Of a DNA stretch of 23,348 nucleotides, positions 1 through 7,623 are shown piece after piece (the first letter of the stretch is position 1; every line of letters starts with the position of its first letter). The translations under genes and the position numbers were made by a program. The stretch is from contig ONNL01000109.1 in the NCBI GenBank assembly GCA_900319195.1, positions 1 through 23,348 of the forward strand, read 5' to 3'. This stretch comes from an uncultured Ruminococcus sp. GTDB taxonomy: Bacteria; Bacillota; Clostridia; Oscillospirales; Ruminococcaceae. The notes beneath the pieces were generated by a model. That model was not told the origin of the DNA. It saw only the letters and a list, made by a program, of their open reading frames with translations, and searched no databases.

Positions 1-90
1 GGGCGAAAGCCCGCCTGCGACAGTTTTCCTAACATCTACAGCACCTATCTGATTTTTCCTTAACCAAACAGTTTTTTAGAGGTACCCATA
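1..90. repeat. Partial copy (right half) of an imperfect-palindrome repeat element
   Basis: The window begins inside this element. It opens with a GGGC-GAAA-GCCC hairpin (1-12) and ends with the terminal arm TTTTTTAGAGGTACCCATA (72-90). It aligns without a gap to 9174-9263, the right half of the complete copy, at about 63 of 90 identical bases by hand count. The left half, which should pair with it, lies outside the window. It could be a MITE-like mobile element or a structured intergenic repeat; no transposase is visible. Confidence 0.7.
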
Positions 91-125
91 TGTCACACTT
101 TTTTGATTTTCACGATAGTAATATA

Positions 126-153
126 TGAAACAGCAGTTTCACTTGAATTCAAG
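126..153. promoter_or_regulatory. Two adjacent perfect palindromes (possible operator)
   Basis: TGAAAC-AGCA-GTTTCA (126-141) is followed directly by CTTGAATTCAAG (142-153). Both are perfect inverted repeats. They sit about 17 bases before a mini-ORF that has its own Shine-Dalgarno sequence. This resembles an operator ahead of a small autoregulated gene, but no convincing -35/-10 pair is seen nearby, so the role is inference. Confidence 0.3.
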
Positions 154-170
154 TTATTGGGAGAAATAAA

Positions 171-233
171 ATGACTGGACATGAACTGAAAAAGCTTATG
201 AGTTCATCTCCGAATATCAGCCAACAGCATTAA
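171..233 (+). CDS. 20-residue mini-ORF, possible gene remnant
   Basis: ATG at 171 follows GGGAG (160-164) at a normal distance and reads MTGHELKKLMSSSPNISQQH before a TAA. The length is too short for a recognisable domain. The first residues resemble the starts of small toxin or Xre-type regulator proteins, but this is only an impression. It may be the 5' remnant of a gene lost beside the repeat element at 1-90, a short real peptide, or chance. It runs toward the convergent ABC transporter gene and stops just before that gene's terminator. Confidence 0.25.
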   Translation: MTGHELKKLMSSSPNISQQH

Positions 234-234
234 A

Positions 235-265
235 AAGCAGCTCTGCTGATCCTGCAAAGCTGCTT
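235..265 (-). terminator. Terminator of the ABC transporter gene
   Basis: Perfect 8-base arms AAGCAGCT (235-242) and AGCTGCTT (258-265) enclose a 15-base loop. Read leftward, the stem ends in TTTTTAA and lies 9 bases past the transporter stop codon at 275-277. Confidence 0.75.
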
Positions 266-274
266 CGTAAAAAC

Positions 275-3244
275 TTATTCTGTCCTGAGTGCAACAACAG
301 GATCCTTCTTGGAAGCCACTCTCGACGGGATAAGTCCCGAGATCATAGTGAGTATCATGCTTATCGCAACAAGCACTATTGCTCCCACGACAGGTACGTG
401 TGCCCTGAATGTGTCAAGGCTCGTGACATGGTGAATGATGAGGTTTATCGGTATCGTAAGAAGCGAAGAAATGAGTATTCCCATGATGCCTGCGGTAAGT
501 CCTATGAGCATGGTCTCGGCATTGAACACCGTTGAGACATCGTGCTTTGAAGCTCCTATCGCGCGGAGTATACCGATCTCGCGTGTACGCTCAAGTACCG
601 AGATATAGGTGATAATACCTATCATTATCGACGAAACTATGAGCGAGATACCTACAAACGCTATGAGCAGATATGAGATACCGCTGATGATACCCGTTAC
701 GGACTTCATAAGAAGTGCAACATAATCGGTATAGTGGATAACGTCCTCCTCTGCCACGCTGTCATTGTACTTTTCAATCTCATCTGATATCTTATCCTTG
801 TCAGCAAAGGACTTCGGGAAAATGTTGATAACAGAGGGGTCTGCAAGGTCGGCATATCCGAATGTCATGAGATTGTCCTCATAGGAGAAATCTGAGATAG
901 TCTCGGGAGTGAAGGTATCGAACACCTTTACGAGCACATCGTCGCTTATCTCTATTATGTCAAGCTGTGAAGCGAGCTGCTCGTCGGTCGTATTCTCAAA
1001 CTGTACAGCAACCTGTGCCGCGTACTGATACGGGAGGAGCTGTCTGAGTATTTCGGGTCCGTACTGTTCAAACTGCTCGTCGGTCATGCCGTTCATGAAC
1101 TCCGAGAGAGCTGCGCTGTCAGCGTCGCTGTTCTGCGAAGCCGCGTCCTTTATCTGACTCATTATCTGCTCGCGGTTCTCGGGCTTCATAGCCTCTGTGA
1201 CCATTTCCTCGAGCTGTTCGTCGGTAGGCTGTGAGAGCACGAACTTCGCTACCTCAGCCTTTGTTGCGGTATCAGCACTGCTGATGAATGCCTTTGCGGA
1301 CTCAGCCTTTTCAGCGTCCGTCGGAGCGACATAATCATCTGTCTTAAACTTTCCGCCGTGGATAAGGTCATTTTCCTTGTCATTGAGCTGAGCCTGTACG
1401 ACGCTGCTCGAATCCGTCTTATCGATAACATAGTCCGTGAGCTGCTTCGTATAGCCGATAAATCCTGTCAGCATAGTTGCAGCAGCGTCAGGGTTAGGCT
1501 TGATGAAACCCGATACCTTGAGCTGAGTACCCACGCCGTCGTCATTGTAGAGAAGCTGGAGTCCCGAATCGGTAGCTGTGAGGTCGATATAAGTACCGTT
1601 TCCGCCGTCCTGATAATACTCGCAGGGAAGGATCATCTTGTACTGCTTGTTCATTATCTCGTCGAATGTCCACGAGGTCTTGCCGTAGTCCTTTATCTCC
1701 TCGCCCTTCATTGCCGCCTTGAGAATGTCCGAGAAGCCGTCCGCAGACTTGAGTCCGAGAGCGTATGTCACCATATCGGGTATCTCGTTGTTCTCATTGA
1801 GGATAATGACTACCTCGTTGTATTCGTCGGGCCATTCGCCGTATGCAAGGTCATACTGGTCGTATATCAGCGGATTGATGTTCTCGCCCGAGTCATCGGG
1901 GAGCATTTCCTGCCATATCGAGCTCTCCATGAACATTGACGACATACTGCCGCTGCCGCCGTTCACCATTGAAGAAAACGTGCTGTTCTCGGAAGCTATC
2001 TTGTCATAGCCGAGTGCCTTTGCGTAGAGGTCGTTGATGTCCGATTTGACTATCGTACCGTTCTCGTCCTCACTGAAAATAGGCATCTGTATATCGTAGG
2101 AATATGAGACAGCGTTTGATCTTTCCTTTATCACATCACTGTTTTCAACAAATTCCTTGAATTTAGCCATGTTATTTATCTGCTTTGCCGAGGAATTGAG
2201 AGTGTTGAAAAGGTCGTACATCGAAGTATTTGAATACACGGTGTTCTCGTCTTTTCCCGTAGAATCGCTCTTCTCGGACTGTCCCATCATAGCCGAGAGC
2301 ACCTCTCCCGTATCCGCGCTCTCACGCATAATGCTCAGCGGATAGGACGAAAGGGTCTCCTCCTGCACCTGATCAATATACTCATTGATACCCGTCGAGA
2401 GCGAAAGTATGAGCGCGATGCCGATAATTCCTATCGAGCCGGCAAAAGCCGTGAGGAGCGTTCTCCCCTTCTTCGTGAGAAGGTTGTTGAGCGAGAGCGC
2501 GACCGCCGTGAAGAATGACATCGAAACGCGCTGCTTCTTTGCCTCCTTCGGCTTGTCACTTTCAGCGTTATACGGATTGCTGTCGCTTGTAAGCTCGCCG
2601 TCCTTGATACGCACGATTCGTGTCGAATACTGCTCGGCAAGCTCGGGATTATGCGTTACCATGATAACGAGCTTATCCTTGGCTATCTCCTTGAGGAGCT
2701 CCATTACCTGAATGCTCGTCTCGCTGTCGAGAGCACCCGTCGGCTCGTCGGCAAGGAGAATGTCGGGGTTATTTATAAGTGCACGAGCTATCGCAACTCT
2801 CTGCATCTGTCCGCCCGAGAGCTGATTCGGCTTTTTGTGCATCTGAGTTTCAAGTCCTACCTTTTTGAGAGCCTCCTCAGCACGCTTTTTGCGCTCCGAT
2901 TTGGAAACGCCCGAAATGGTGAGCGCAAGCTCTACATTCGCAAGCACGCTCTGGTGAGGGATAAGGTTGTAGCTCTGGAAAATAAAGCCTATGGAGTGGT
3001 TTCTGTATGCGTCCCAGTCCCTGTCCTTGTACTCCTTCGTCGAGACTCCGTTGATAATGAGGTCGCCCGAGGTGTAATGGTCAAGTCCTCCCACGATGTT
3101 GAGCAGTGTTGTCTTACCGCAGCCCGAATGTCCGAGAATAGAGACAAATTCACTCTCACGGAACGTTATGTTCACTCCGTTGAGGGCTGTCACCATGTTG
3201 TCGCCGCTGCCGTACTGTTTAACAATGTCTTTTAGCTGTAGCAT
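275..3244 (-). CDS. ABC transporter, fused ATPase and FtsX/MacB-type permease
   Basis: This 989-residue protein combines an ABC ATPase and a permease in one chain. The ATPase part shows Walker A GHSGCGKTT (38-46), Q-loop glutamine 90, signature LSGGQMQ (142-148), Walker B DILLADEP (161-168) and the H-loop histidine 198. A first membrane helix follows at about 262-284, then roughly 550 residues of predicted extracellular domain rich in D, E, S and Q, and finally an FtsX-type region with three helices (about 850-985). This is the type VII/MacB-like exporter architecture, which usually moves peptides, lipids or antibiotics, or acts mechanically across the envelope. The substrate is unknown. No membrane-fusion protein or second permease gene is adjacent. 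The ATG at 3244 is preceded by AAGGG (3254-3258) at 9 bases. It is a monocistronic unit with its own promoter and terminator. Confidence 0.93.
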   Translation of the reverse strand: MLQLKDIVKQYGSGDNMVTALNGVNITFRESEFVSILGHSGCGKTTLLNIVGGLDHYTSGDLIINGVSTKEYKDRDWDAYRNHSIGFIFQSYNLIPHQSVLANVELALTISGVSKSERKKRAEEALKKVGLETQMHKKPNQLSGGQMQRVAIARALINNPDILLADEPTGALDSETSIQVMELLKEIAKDKLVIMVTHNPELAEQYSTRIVRIKDGELTSDSNPYNAESDKPKEAKKQRVSMSFFTAVALSLNNLLTKKGRTLLTAFAGSIGIIGIALILSLSTGINEYIDQVQEETLSSYPLSIMRESADTGEVLSAMMGQSEKSDSTGKDENTVYSNTSMYDLFNTLNSSAKQINNMAKFKEFVENSDVIKERSNAVSYSYDIQMPIFSEDENGTIVKSDINDLYAKALGYDKIASENSTFSSMVNGGSGSMSSMFMESSIWQEMLPDDSGENINPLIYDQYDLAYGEWPDEYNEVVIILNENNEIPDMVTYALGLKSADGFSDILKAAMKGEEIKDYGKTSWTFDEIMNKQYKMILPCEYYQDGGNGTYIDLTATDSGLQLLYNDDGVGTQLKVSGFIKPNPDAAATMLTGFIGYTKQLTDYVIDKTDSSSVVQAQLNDKENDLIHGGKFKTDDYVAPTDAEKAESAKAFISSADTATKAEVAKFVLSQPTDEQLEEMVTEAMKPENREQIMSQIKDAASQNSDADSAALSEFMNGMTDEQFEQYGPEILRQLLPYQYAAQVAVQFENTTDEQLASQLDIIEISDDVLVKVFDTFTPETISDFSYEDNLMTFGYADLADPSVINIFPKSFADKDKISDEIEKYNDSVAEEDVIHYTDYVALLMKSVTGIISGISYLLIAFVGISLIVSSIMIGIITYISVLERTREIGILRAIGASKHDVSTVFNAETMLIGLTAGIMGILISSLLTIPINLIIHHVTSLDTFRAHVPVVGAIVLVAISMILTMISGLIPSRVASKKDPVVALRTE

Positions 3245-3285
3245 CTGGTATTTCCCTTCTGTATTTATTTAAACGGTATTTATAC

Positions 3286-3314
3286 ATTATATCACCCACA
3301 TGACAATATGTCAA
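3286..3314 (-). promoter_or_regulatory. Full-consensus promoter of the ABC transporter gene with overlapping palindrome
   Basis: Read leftward, TTGACA (3309-3314) and TATAAT (3286-3291) are separated by exactly 17 bases. Transcription would begin near 3279, giving a leader of about 35 bases. The palindrome TGACA-ATA-TGTCA (3301-3313) overlaps the -35 box and could be a repressor site; that part is inference. Confidence 0.8.
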
Positions 3315-3368
3315 TCACTTTCTCCGCTTTTACTCCTTATTTTCACGTAAAGCACACAAAAAAACTCA

Positions 3369-3390
3369 GGTGCTTCTATAAAGAAGCACC
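3369..3390 (-). terminator. Terminator of the ppa-prs unit
   Basis: Perfect arms GGTGCTTC (3369-3376) and GAAGCACC (3383-3390) enclose a 6-base loop. Leftward, the stem is followed by TGAG and then seven T residues. It lies 25 bases past the PRPP synthetase stop codon. On the plus strand only four T residues follow, so leftward termination is the likely role. Confidence 0.85.
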
Positions 3391-3415
3391 CTTTTATCTT
3401 ATATGCAGGTTGTTA

Positions 3416-4558
3416 TTACTTCATGCCGTACTTTTTGAGAAGAGCCTCGATCTTAGCGTGAGGGTCAAGTATTTGGCTGATAGACACGTCGTGATTGATA
3501 GCCTCGATGAAGTATGCGATATACTTGGAGCAGTCTACCTCATGGAACCACGGTCTCTCGAGGAGCTCGGGAGTCCTGTATGTGAGGTTTGTACCGAACA
3601 CGCCGTCGATGATACCGTCGTCATAAGCCTTATCGAACTTTTCAAGTCCGTTTGTGAAGATAGCATAAGTAGCGTAAGTGAATATTCTCTTAGCCTTCTG
3701 CTTCTTGAGCTCATAAGCAACATCGAGCATGGACTCACCCGACGAGATGATATCGTCAGATACGAATACGTCCTTATCCTTAACAGGATTTCCGAGGTAT
3801 TCATGAGCAACGATAGGATTGCGTCCGTTTACGATAGTCGAGTAGTCACGTCTCTTATAGAACATACCCATTTCAACGCCGAGCACAGAAGCATAGTACA
3901 TATTTCTGTTGAGAGCGCCTTCGTCGGGGCTTACTACCATGAACTTGTCCTTCTCGAAGCTGAGGTCTTTAAGGTCACGGAGCATAGCCTTTAGCACCTG
4001 ATATGAGGGCATGAGGTTATCAAATCCCATGAGTGGAACAGCGTTCTGTACTCTCGGGTCGTGAGCGTCAAAGGTTACGATATTTGAAACGCCCATTGCC
4101 TCGAGCTCCTGAAGTGCACAAGCACAGTCGAGCGACTCACGATAGCTTCTTCTGTGCTGTCTGCCGCCGTAGAGTATAGGCATGATCACATTTATGCGGT
4201 GAGCCTTGCCGCTTGCCGCCTGGATTATTCTCTTGAGATCCTGATAGTGATCGTCGGGAGACATTGAATTCTCGTGTGAGAAATACTCATACTTGCAGTT
4301 ATAGTTTCCGACATCGACCATGATAAAGAGGTCCATACCGCGAACCGTTGACTTGATAAGACCCTTGCCGTCGCCTGACTGGAAACGCGGGCATTCGCTC
4401 TCTACGAGGAACGTATCCTTTTCAAGACCGCCCTTGCCTGCCCAGTTAACAAGATACTTGTCTATCTTCTTACCGAGCTCCGCAAAGCTGCTCATAGCAA
4501 TAATGCCGATAGGTGCAACTGTTTTTTCACTGTCGAATAAAATTTCACTTGGTGCCAT
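3416..4558 (-). CDS. prs: Ribose-phosphate pyrophosphokinase (PRPP synthetase), long form
   Basis: The 380-residue product should transfer pyrophosphate from ATP to ribose 5-phosphate, making PRPP for purine, pyrimidine, NAD, histidine and tryptophan synthesis. Visible landmarks are the ATP-contact loop GGRQHRRSYRES, the FDAHDPR region, and the PRPP-binding loop VFVSDDIISSGES, whose DD pair is at 268-269. The usual bacterial enzyme is about 315 residues with a loop like VDDIIDTAGT; this one is longer at both ends and its loop reads DDIISSGES, so it belongs to a divergent long subgroup. An in-frame TGA two codons upstream fixes ATG 4558 as the first possible start. The pyrophosphatase gene lies 77 bases upstream on the same strand, and the two are probably co-transcribed. 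The ribosome binding site is unusual and is listed separately. Confidence 0.9.
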   Translation of the reverse strand: MAPSEILFDSEKTVAPIGIIAMSSFAELGKKIDKYLVNWAGKGGLEKDTFLVESECPRFQSGDGKGLIKSTVRGMDLFIMVDVGNYNCKYEYFSHENSMSPDDHYQDLKRIIQAASGKAHRINVIMPILYGGRQHRRSYRESLDCACALQELEAMGVSNIVTFDAHDPRVQNAVPLMGFDNLMPSYQVLKAMLRDLKDLSFEKDKFMVVSPDEGALNRNMYYASVLGVEMGMFYKRRDYSTIVNGRNPIVAHEYLGNPVKDKDVFVSDDIISSGESMLDVAYELKKQKAKRIFTYATYAIFTNGLEKFDKAYDDGIIDGVFGTNLTYRTPELLERPWFHEVDCSKYIAYFIEAINHDVSISQILDPHAKIEALLKKYGMK

Positions 4559-4599
4559 AACTCAATTTCCGCACTTTATTATAAGTGCGACACTCCTTT
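4559..4599 (-). promoter_or_regulatory. Hairpin between a strong Shine-Dalgarno and the prs start
   Basis: Leftward, AAAGGAG (4593-4599) lies 34 bases from the ATG, too far for direct use. Between them is a hairpin with perfect 7-base arms CGCACTT (4570-4576) and AAGTGCG (4583-4589) and a 6-base loop. Folding it would bring AAAGGAG to about 14 unpaired bases from the start. The only nearer site is a weak GGAAATTGAG. A structured translation-initiation region is inferred. Confidence 0.45.
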
Positions 4600-4635
4600 C
4601 GGTTTTTTGTCGGGAACGCAAATCAAAAACAATTA

Positions 4636-5166
4636 TTACTTGCAGAAGTTTTCTACATATGCCTCGATATCATGCGCGATTATCTCAGCCGCAACTTCCT
4701 TGTTCTCGATCTCCTTTACCGCTGTTGTTTTGTGTTCAAGTTCCTTATAGACCGTGAAGAAATGTATCATTTCCTCAAAGATATGCTTCGGAAGTTCATC
4801 TATGTCGTGATAGCAGTTATAGTTCGGGTCGTCAAACGGGATAGCGATTATCTTATCGTCGCACTTGCCGTTATCGAGCATTCTTATGACCCCGATAGGA
4901 TAGCAGTGTACAAGAGTCATCGGCGCGAGAGTTTCCGAACAGAGCACCAGAACATCGAGCGGGTCATTGTCGTCCGAGTATGTTCTCGGGATAAGTCCGT
5001 AGTTTGCAGGATAATGTGTCGAGGTATGGAGGATGCGGTCCATTTTGATAAGACCCGTCTCCTTGTCGAGCTCATACTTTATCTTGCTTCCCTTTCCGAT
5101 CTCGATGACCGCATAGAAATCAGTAGGAGTTATACGCTTCGGACTCATTTTATGCCAGATATTCAT
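4636..5166 (-). CDS. ppa: Inorganic pyrophosphatase, family I
   Basis: The 176-residue cytoplasmic enzyme hydrolyses pyrophosphate to phosphate and pulls biosynthetic reactions forward. The family signature DDNDPLDVLVL is clear (D65, D66, D68, D71 supply the metal-binding acids), preceded by the substrate-binding stretch HYPANYGLIPRTY. Length fits the bacterial family (about 175). The reading frame stays open upstream to 5250, but the start is placed at ATG 5166 because AGGAAGGTGAG sits immediately before it and the protein then begins like relatives. It is the first gene of a probable operon with prs, whose product is a major precursor for PPi-releasing reactions. Confidence 0.92.
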   Translation of the reverse strand: MNIWHKMSPKRITPTDFYAVIEIGKGSKIKYELDKETGLIKMDRILHTSTHYPANYGLIPRTYSDDNDPLDVLVLCSETLAPMTLVHCYPIGVIRMLDNGKCDDKIIAIPFDDPNYNCYHDIDELPKHIFEEMIHFFTVYKELEHKTTAVKEIENKEVAAEIIAHDIEAYVENFCK

Positions 5167-5192
5167 TTTCTCACCTTCCTGAAAGCGAAATA

Positions 5193-5244
5193 TCCCGTAC
5201 CCTGCCGGATCCTGCGGCGCATCACAGAGCCGAGAGATACGGGA
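5193..5244 (-). other. Possible structured 5' leader of ppa
   Basis: The roughly 95-base leader between the promoter and the ppa start contains complementary 7-base arms TCCCGTA (5193-5199) and TACGGGA (5238-5244), with a smaller GCCG/CGGC stem inside. It does not match a riboswitch class I can name. It may be a mRNA stability or regulatory element. Confidence 0.3.
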
Positions 5245-5268
5245 ACACAATAGTTGTCTCTAACTTAA

Positions 5269-5297
5269 AGTATATCATTTCTTTCACTGTTTGTCAA
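5269..5297 (-). promoter_or_regulatory. Promoter of ppa-prs
   Basis: Leftward, TTGACA (5292-5297) and TATACT (5269-5274) are spaced by 17 bases, matching 6/6 and 5/6 consensus positions. Transcription would start near 5262. The rest of the 470-base gap between ppa and the next gene (about 5300-5635) is AT-rich. It contains a TATAAT at 5508-5513 without a good -35 box, which may belong to the rightward GGDEF gene; I see no other gene there. Confidence 0.75.
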
Positions 5298-5635
5298 TAA
5301 CGCCCCGAATTTTCGTCGATATGATATAAATTTTCAGAGTTCGCCATGTTTTTTTCAACTTTTAGCTATCAGCACATAATGAGCTTCTAAAGCCGCACAT
5401 TTCGGCACAGCAAGCCCTTCTGAACGTCATATTAATAAACAATGAATTTATATAATAAAAATAATTATGCTCTATACGCTTGATTTTTCTTTGGAAATAT
5501 AGTAAAATATAATTATGCCATTGCGTAACGAATAATTTGTGGTAGATTTGCACAAATGAAATGCAATCGTTTTGTGTAGTCTCACCAATGATATATTATT
5601 TTACTACTTTACTGTTAGCGAGGTGCAGATCAGGT

Positions 5636-7618
5636 ATGAAGTATCATAAGATCGCCGTCATAATTGCGGGTATTGATCAGAGCTATCAGGCAGCTATACT
5701 CAAGGGTATCGCTTCCTCTGCTGTCAAATGCAATATGCATATCTCTGTTTTTGTATCATTCAGCGGAACTATGGGTGATTCCAAGCAGCAGTCCGACGAT
5801 TTCAACACCCTCAGCGGTACTATGAGCAATCCCAAGCACGATACGGGTGAATTCAATATTTTCAACCTTCCCGACCTCAGCTTCTTCGACGGAGCTATAC
5901 TCCTTACAAACACTATCGGCTATCAGCCTGTCATAAACGACATTCTCGAAAAGATAAAGGCGGCTGATATCCCTGCTGTGAGCATTGACTACGATATTCC
6001 CTACCTCTATCACATCGGCATCGACAACAAGATAGCCATGAGAAGAATAACCGAGCACCTTATCGACGTGCACAAGTTCTCACGCTTCAAATACATCTCG
6101 GGACCCAAAGACAACCCCGAAAGTGCTGACCGTCTCTCCGCTTTCCTTGAAGTCCTCAGGGAGCACGATATCACCATTGACGACGACAGCCTGTTCTACG
6201 GAGACTTCCGCGCTCCCTCGGGAAAAGCCGCTATCGACTATTTTCTCACTCAGGACGAAAAGCTCCCCGACGCGATAATCTGTGCGAACGACGTTATGGC
6301 TGCGTCCGCGATAAACAAGCTCGTGGAGTTCGGCTATTCCGTACCGAAGGACATCGCCGTAACAGGCTTTGACAACACATACAGCCACCACAACTATCAG
6401 GTCGAGCTCACCTCAGTGGACAGACCGCTCGTATTCTCGGGACAGCTTGCCTGCGAAATGCTCGACAACCATTTCAACGAGCTTACCTTCAACCGCAGCA
6501 TAGTCCTCAGCGCAGGTGCTCACTTCACAGAGAGCTGCGGCTGTATGGAAAACGCACATCTCGACATATCGGAGTTCAGGAGTCTCAACTACCGCAACTA
6601 CATGAAATACGAGCACTCGATGAGCTTCATGTCGTCGATAAACAGGCTCAACTGCTCGCTTCTGAGCTGCAATACCCTCGAAGCATACGTCGATACGCTG
6701 AAAAGCTTCGTAGCCGAAATGGACCCCGAGGAATTCTACCTCTGTCTCTGTGACAACTGGGACTCGGAATCAGCTATTGATGACAATTCACGCGGTATCA
6801 GCGAGAGTGACGATATCCAGACGGATTACACCGACCAGTTCATTGTTGCCGTTGCATACAAGAGGGGCAAGTTCTATGACGATACGAAGATAGTCTCGAA
6901 AAAGAACCTTCTCCCCGAAACTGACGGCAGTATCGAAACGGGACTGTATTACTACATTCCCATGCACTTCGGCAAGCGCTGTCTCGGATATATGTGTATC
7001 CACAACTCTCCCCTGCCGCTCAACAACTCCATGTTTGAGACGCTCTGCATCTCACTCAGCAACTCTATCGAGAATCTCCGCAAGGTAGTCTGCCTTGAAT
7101 TTGCCGTAAGCAAGCTCCGTATCCTCTACACTATGGATACATTCTGCGATATATACAACAGAAACGGCTTCGTACAGGCTTCGGGAGCTATCTACGAGGA
7201 CTGCGTGAAGAATAAAAAGAACATCATGCTGATGTTCATTGACCTTGACGGTCTCAAGGGAATAAACGATACCTACGGACATGATGTAGGTGACTGCGCT
7301 ATCTGCAATATTGCCGATATACTGCGCGATTCATGCACTAACGGCGAGGTGTTCTGCCGATTCGGCGGCGATGAATTCATCGTTTTCGCTTCGGAGTCCA
7401 CTGATGAGGATGCCGAGCGCCTGACAGCCAAAATTCAGGCTAACGTCAAGGCTATCAACGACCGCAAGTGCAATCCCTATGAGCTGAGTGCAAGTACGGG
7501 ATATGTCATCTCCGTGCCAAACCCGGGGGACGATATTTTCCGATTCGTTACCGAGGCTGACAAGAAGATGTACGTGGAAAAGAGAAAAAAAAAGAGGTCA
7601 AAGTACCTCAAGACCTGA
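5636..7618 (+). CDS. Diguanylate cyclase with LacI-type periplasmic-binding-protein-like sensor
   Basis: The 660-residue protein likely makes cyclic di-GMP in response to a bound ligand. Residues about 1-300 resemble the ligand-binding core of LacI/PBP-I proteins: VIIAGIDQSYQ at the start, then DAIICANDVMA and DIAVTGFDNT. The usual DNA-binding helix-turn-helix is absent. A GAF-like middle part (about 310-480) is followed by the GGDEF domain with FIDLDGLKGINDTYGHD and GGDEF at 577-581. The inhibitory RxxD site is not present (TNGE at that place). No signal peptide or membrane helix is convincing, so it is probably cytosolic. Near the N-terminus a 17-residue unit is duplicated. Start ATG 5636 follows GAGGTG (5620-5625) at 10 bases; the frame is open to 5561, but that extension is hydrophobic and unlike relatives. 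The ligand is unknown; a sugar is plausible. Confidence 0.9.
   Translation: MKYHKIAVIIAGIDQSYQAAILKGIASSAVKCNMHISVFVSFSGTMGDSKQQSDDFNTLSGTMSNPKHDTGEFNIFNLPDLSFFDGAILLTNTIGYQPVINDILEKIKAADIPAVSIDYDIPYLYHIGIDNKIAMRRITEHLIDVHKFSRFKYISGPKDNPESADRLSAFLEVLREHDITIDDDSLFYGDFRAPSGKAAIDYFLTQDEKLPDAIICANDVMAASAINKLVEFGYSVPKDIAVTGFDNTYSHHNYQVELTSVDRPLVFSGQLACEMLDNHFNELTFNRSIVLSAGAHFTESCGCMENAHLDISEFRSLNYRNYMKYEHSMSFMSSINRLNCSLLSCNTLEAYVDTLKSFVAEMDPEEFYLCLCDNWDSESAIDDNSRGISESDDIQTDYTDQFIVAVAYKRGKFYDDTKIVSKKNLLPETDGSIETGLYYYIPMHFGKRCLGYMCIHNSPLPLNNSMFETLCISLSNSIENLRKVVCLEFAVSKLRILYTMDTFCDIYNRNGFVQASGAIYEDCVKNKKNIMLMFIDLDGLKGINDTYGHDVGDCAICNIADILRDSCTNGEVFCRFGGDEFIVFASESTDEDAERLTAKIQANVKAINDRKCNPYELSASTGYVISVPNPGDDIFRFVTEADKKMYVEKRKKKRSKYLKT
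5762..5863 (+). repeat. 51-base tandem duplication inside the GGDEF gene
   Basis: Two 17-codon units (5762-5812 and 5813-5863) both begin SGTM, carry a K near the middle and end in DFN or EFN. The DNA copies share AGCGG-ACTATG and CCAAGCA at matching positions. The unit falls in the first surface segment of the sensor domain, where it would lengthen a loop. The duplication is in frame and already diverged, so it is not recent. Confidence 0.75.
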
Positions 7619-7623
7619 AAATA

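Noticed and set aside
5167..5250. 28-residue N-terminal extension of the pyrophosphatase
   Set aside because: It is unlike family members, and the ribosome binding site directly before ATG 5166 together with normal protein length supports the shorter form.
7334..7363. Inhibitory RxxD site ahead of the GGDEF motif
   Set aside because: The residues at the required distance read TNGE, so the classic product-inhibition site is absent.
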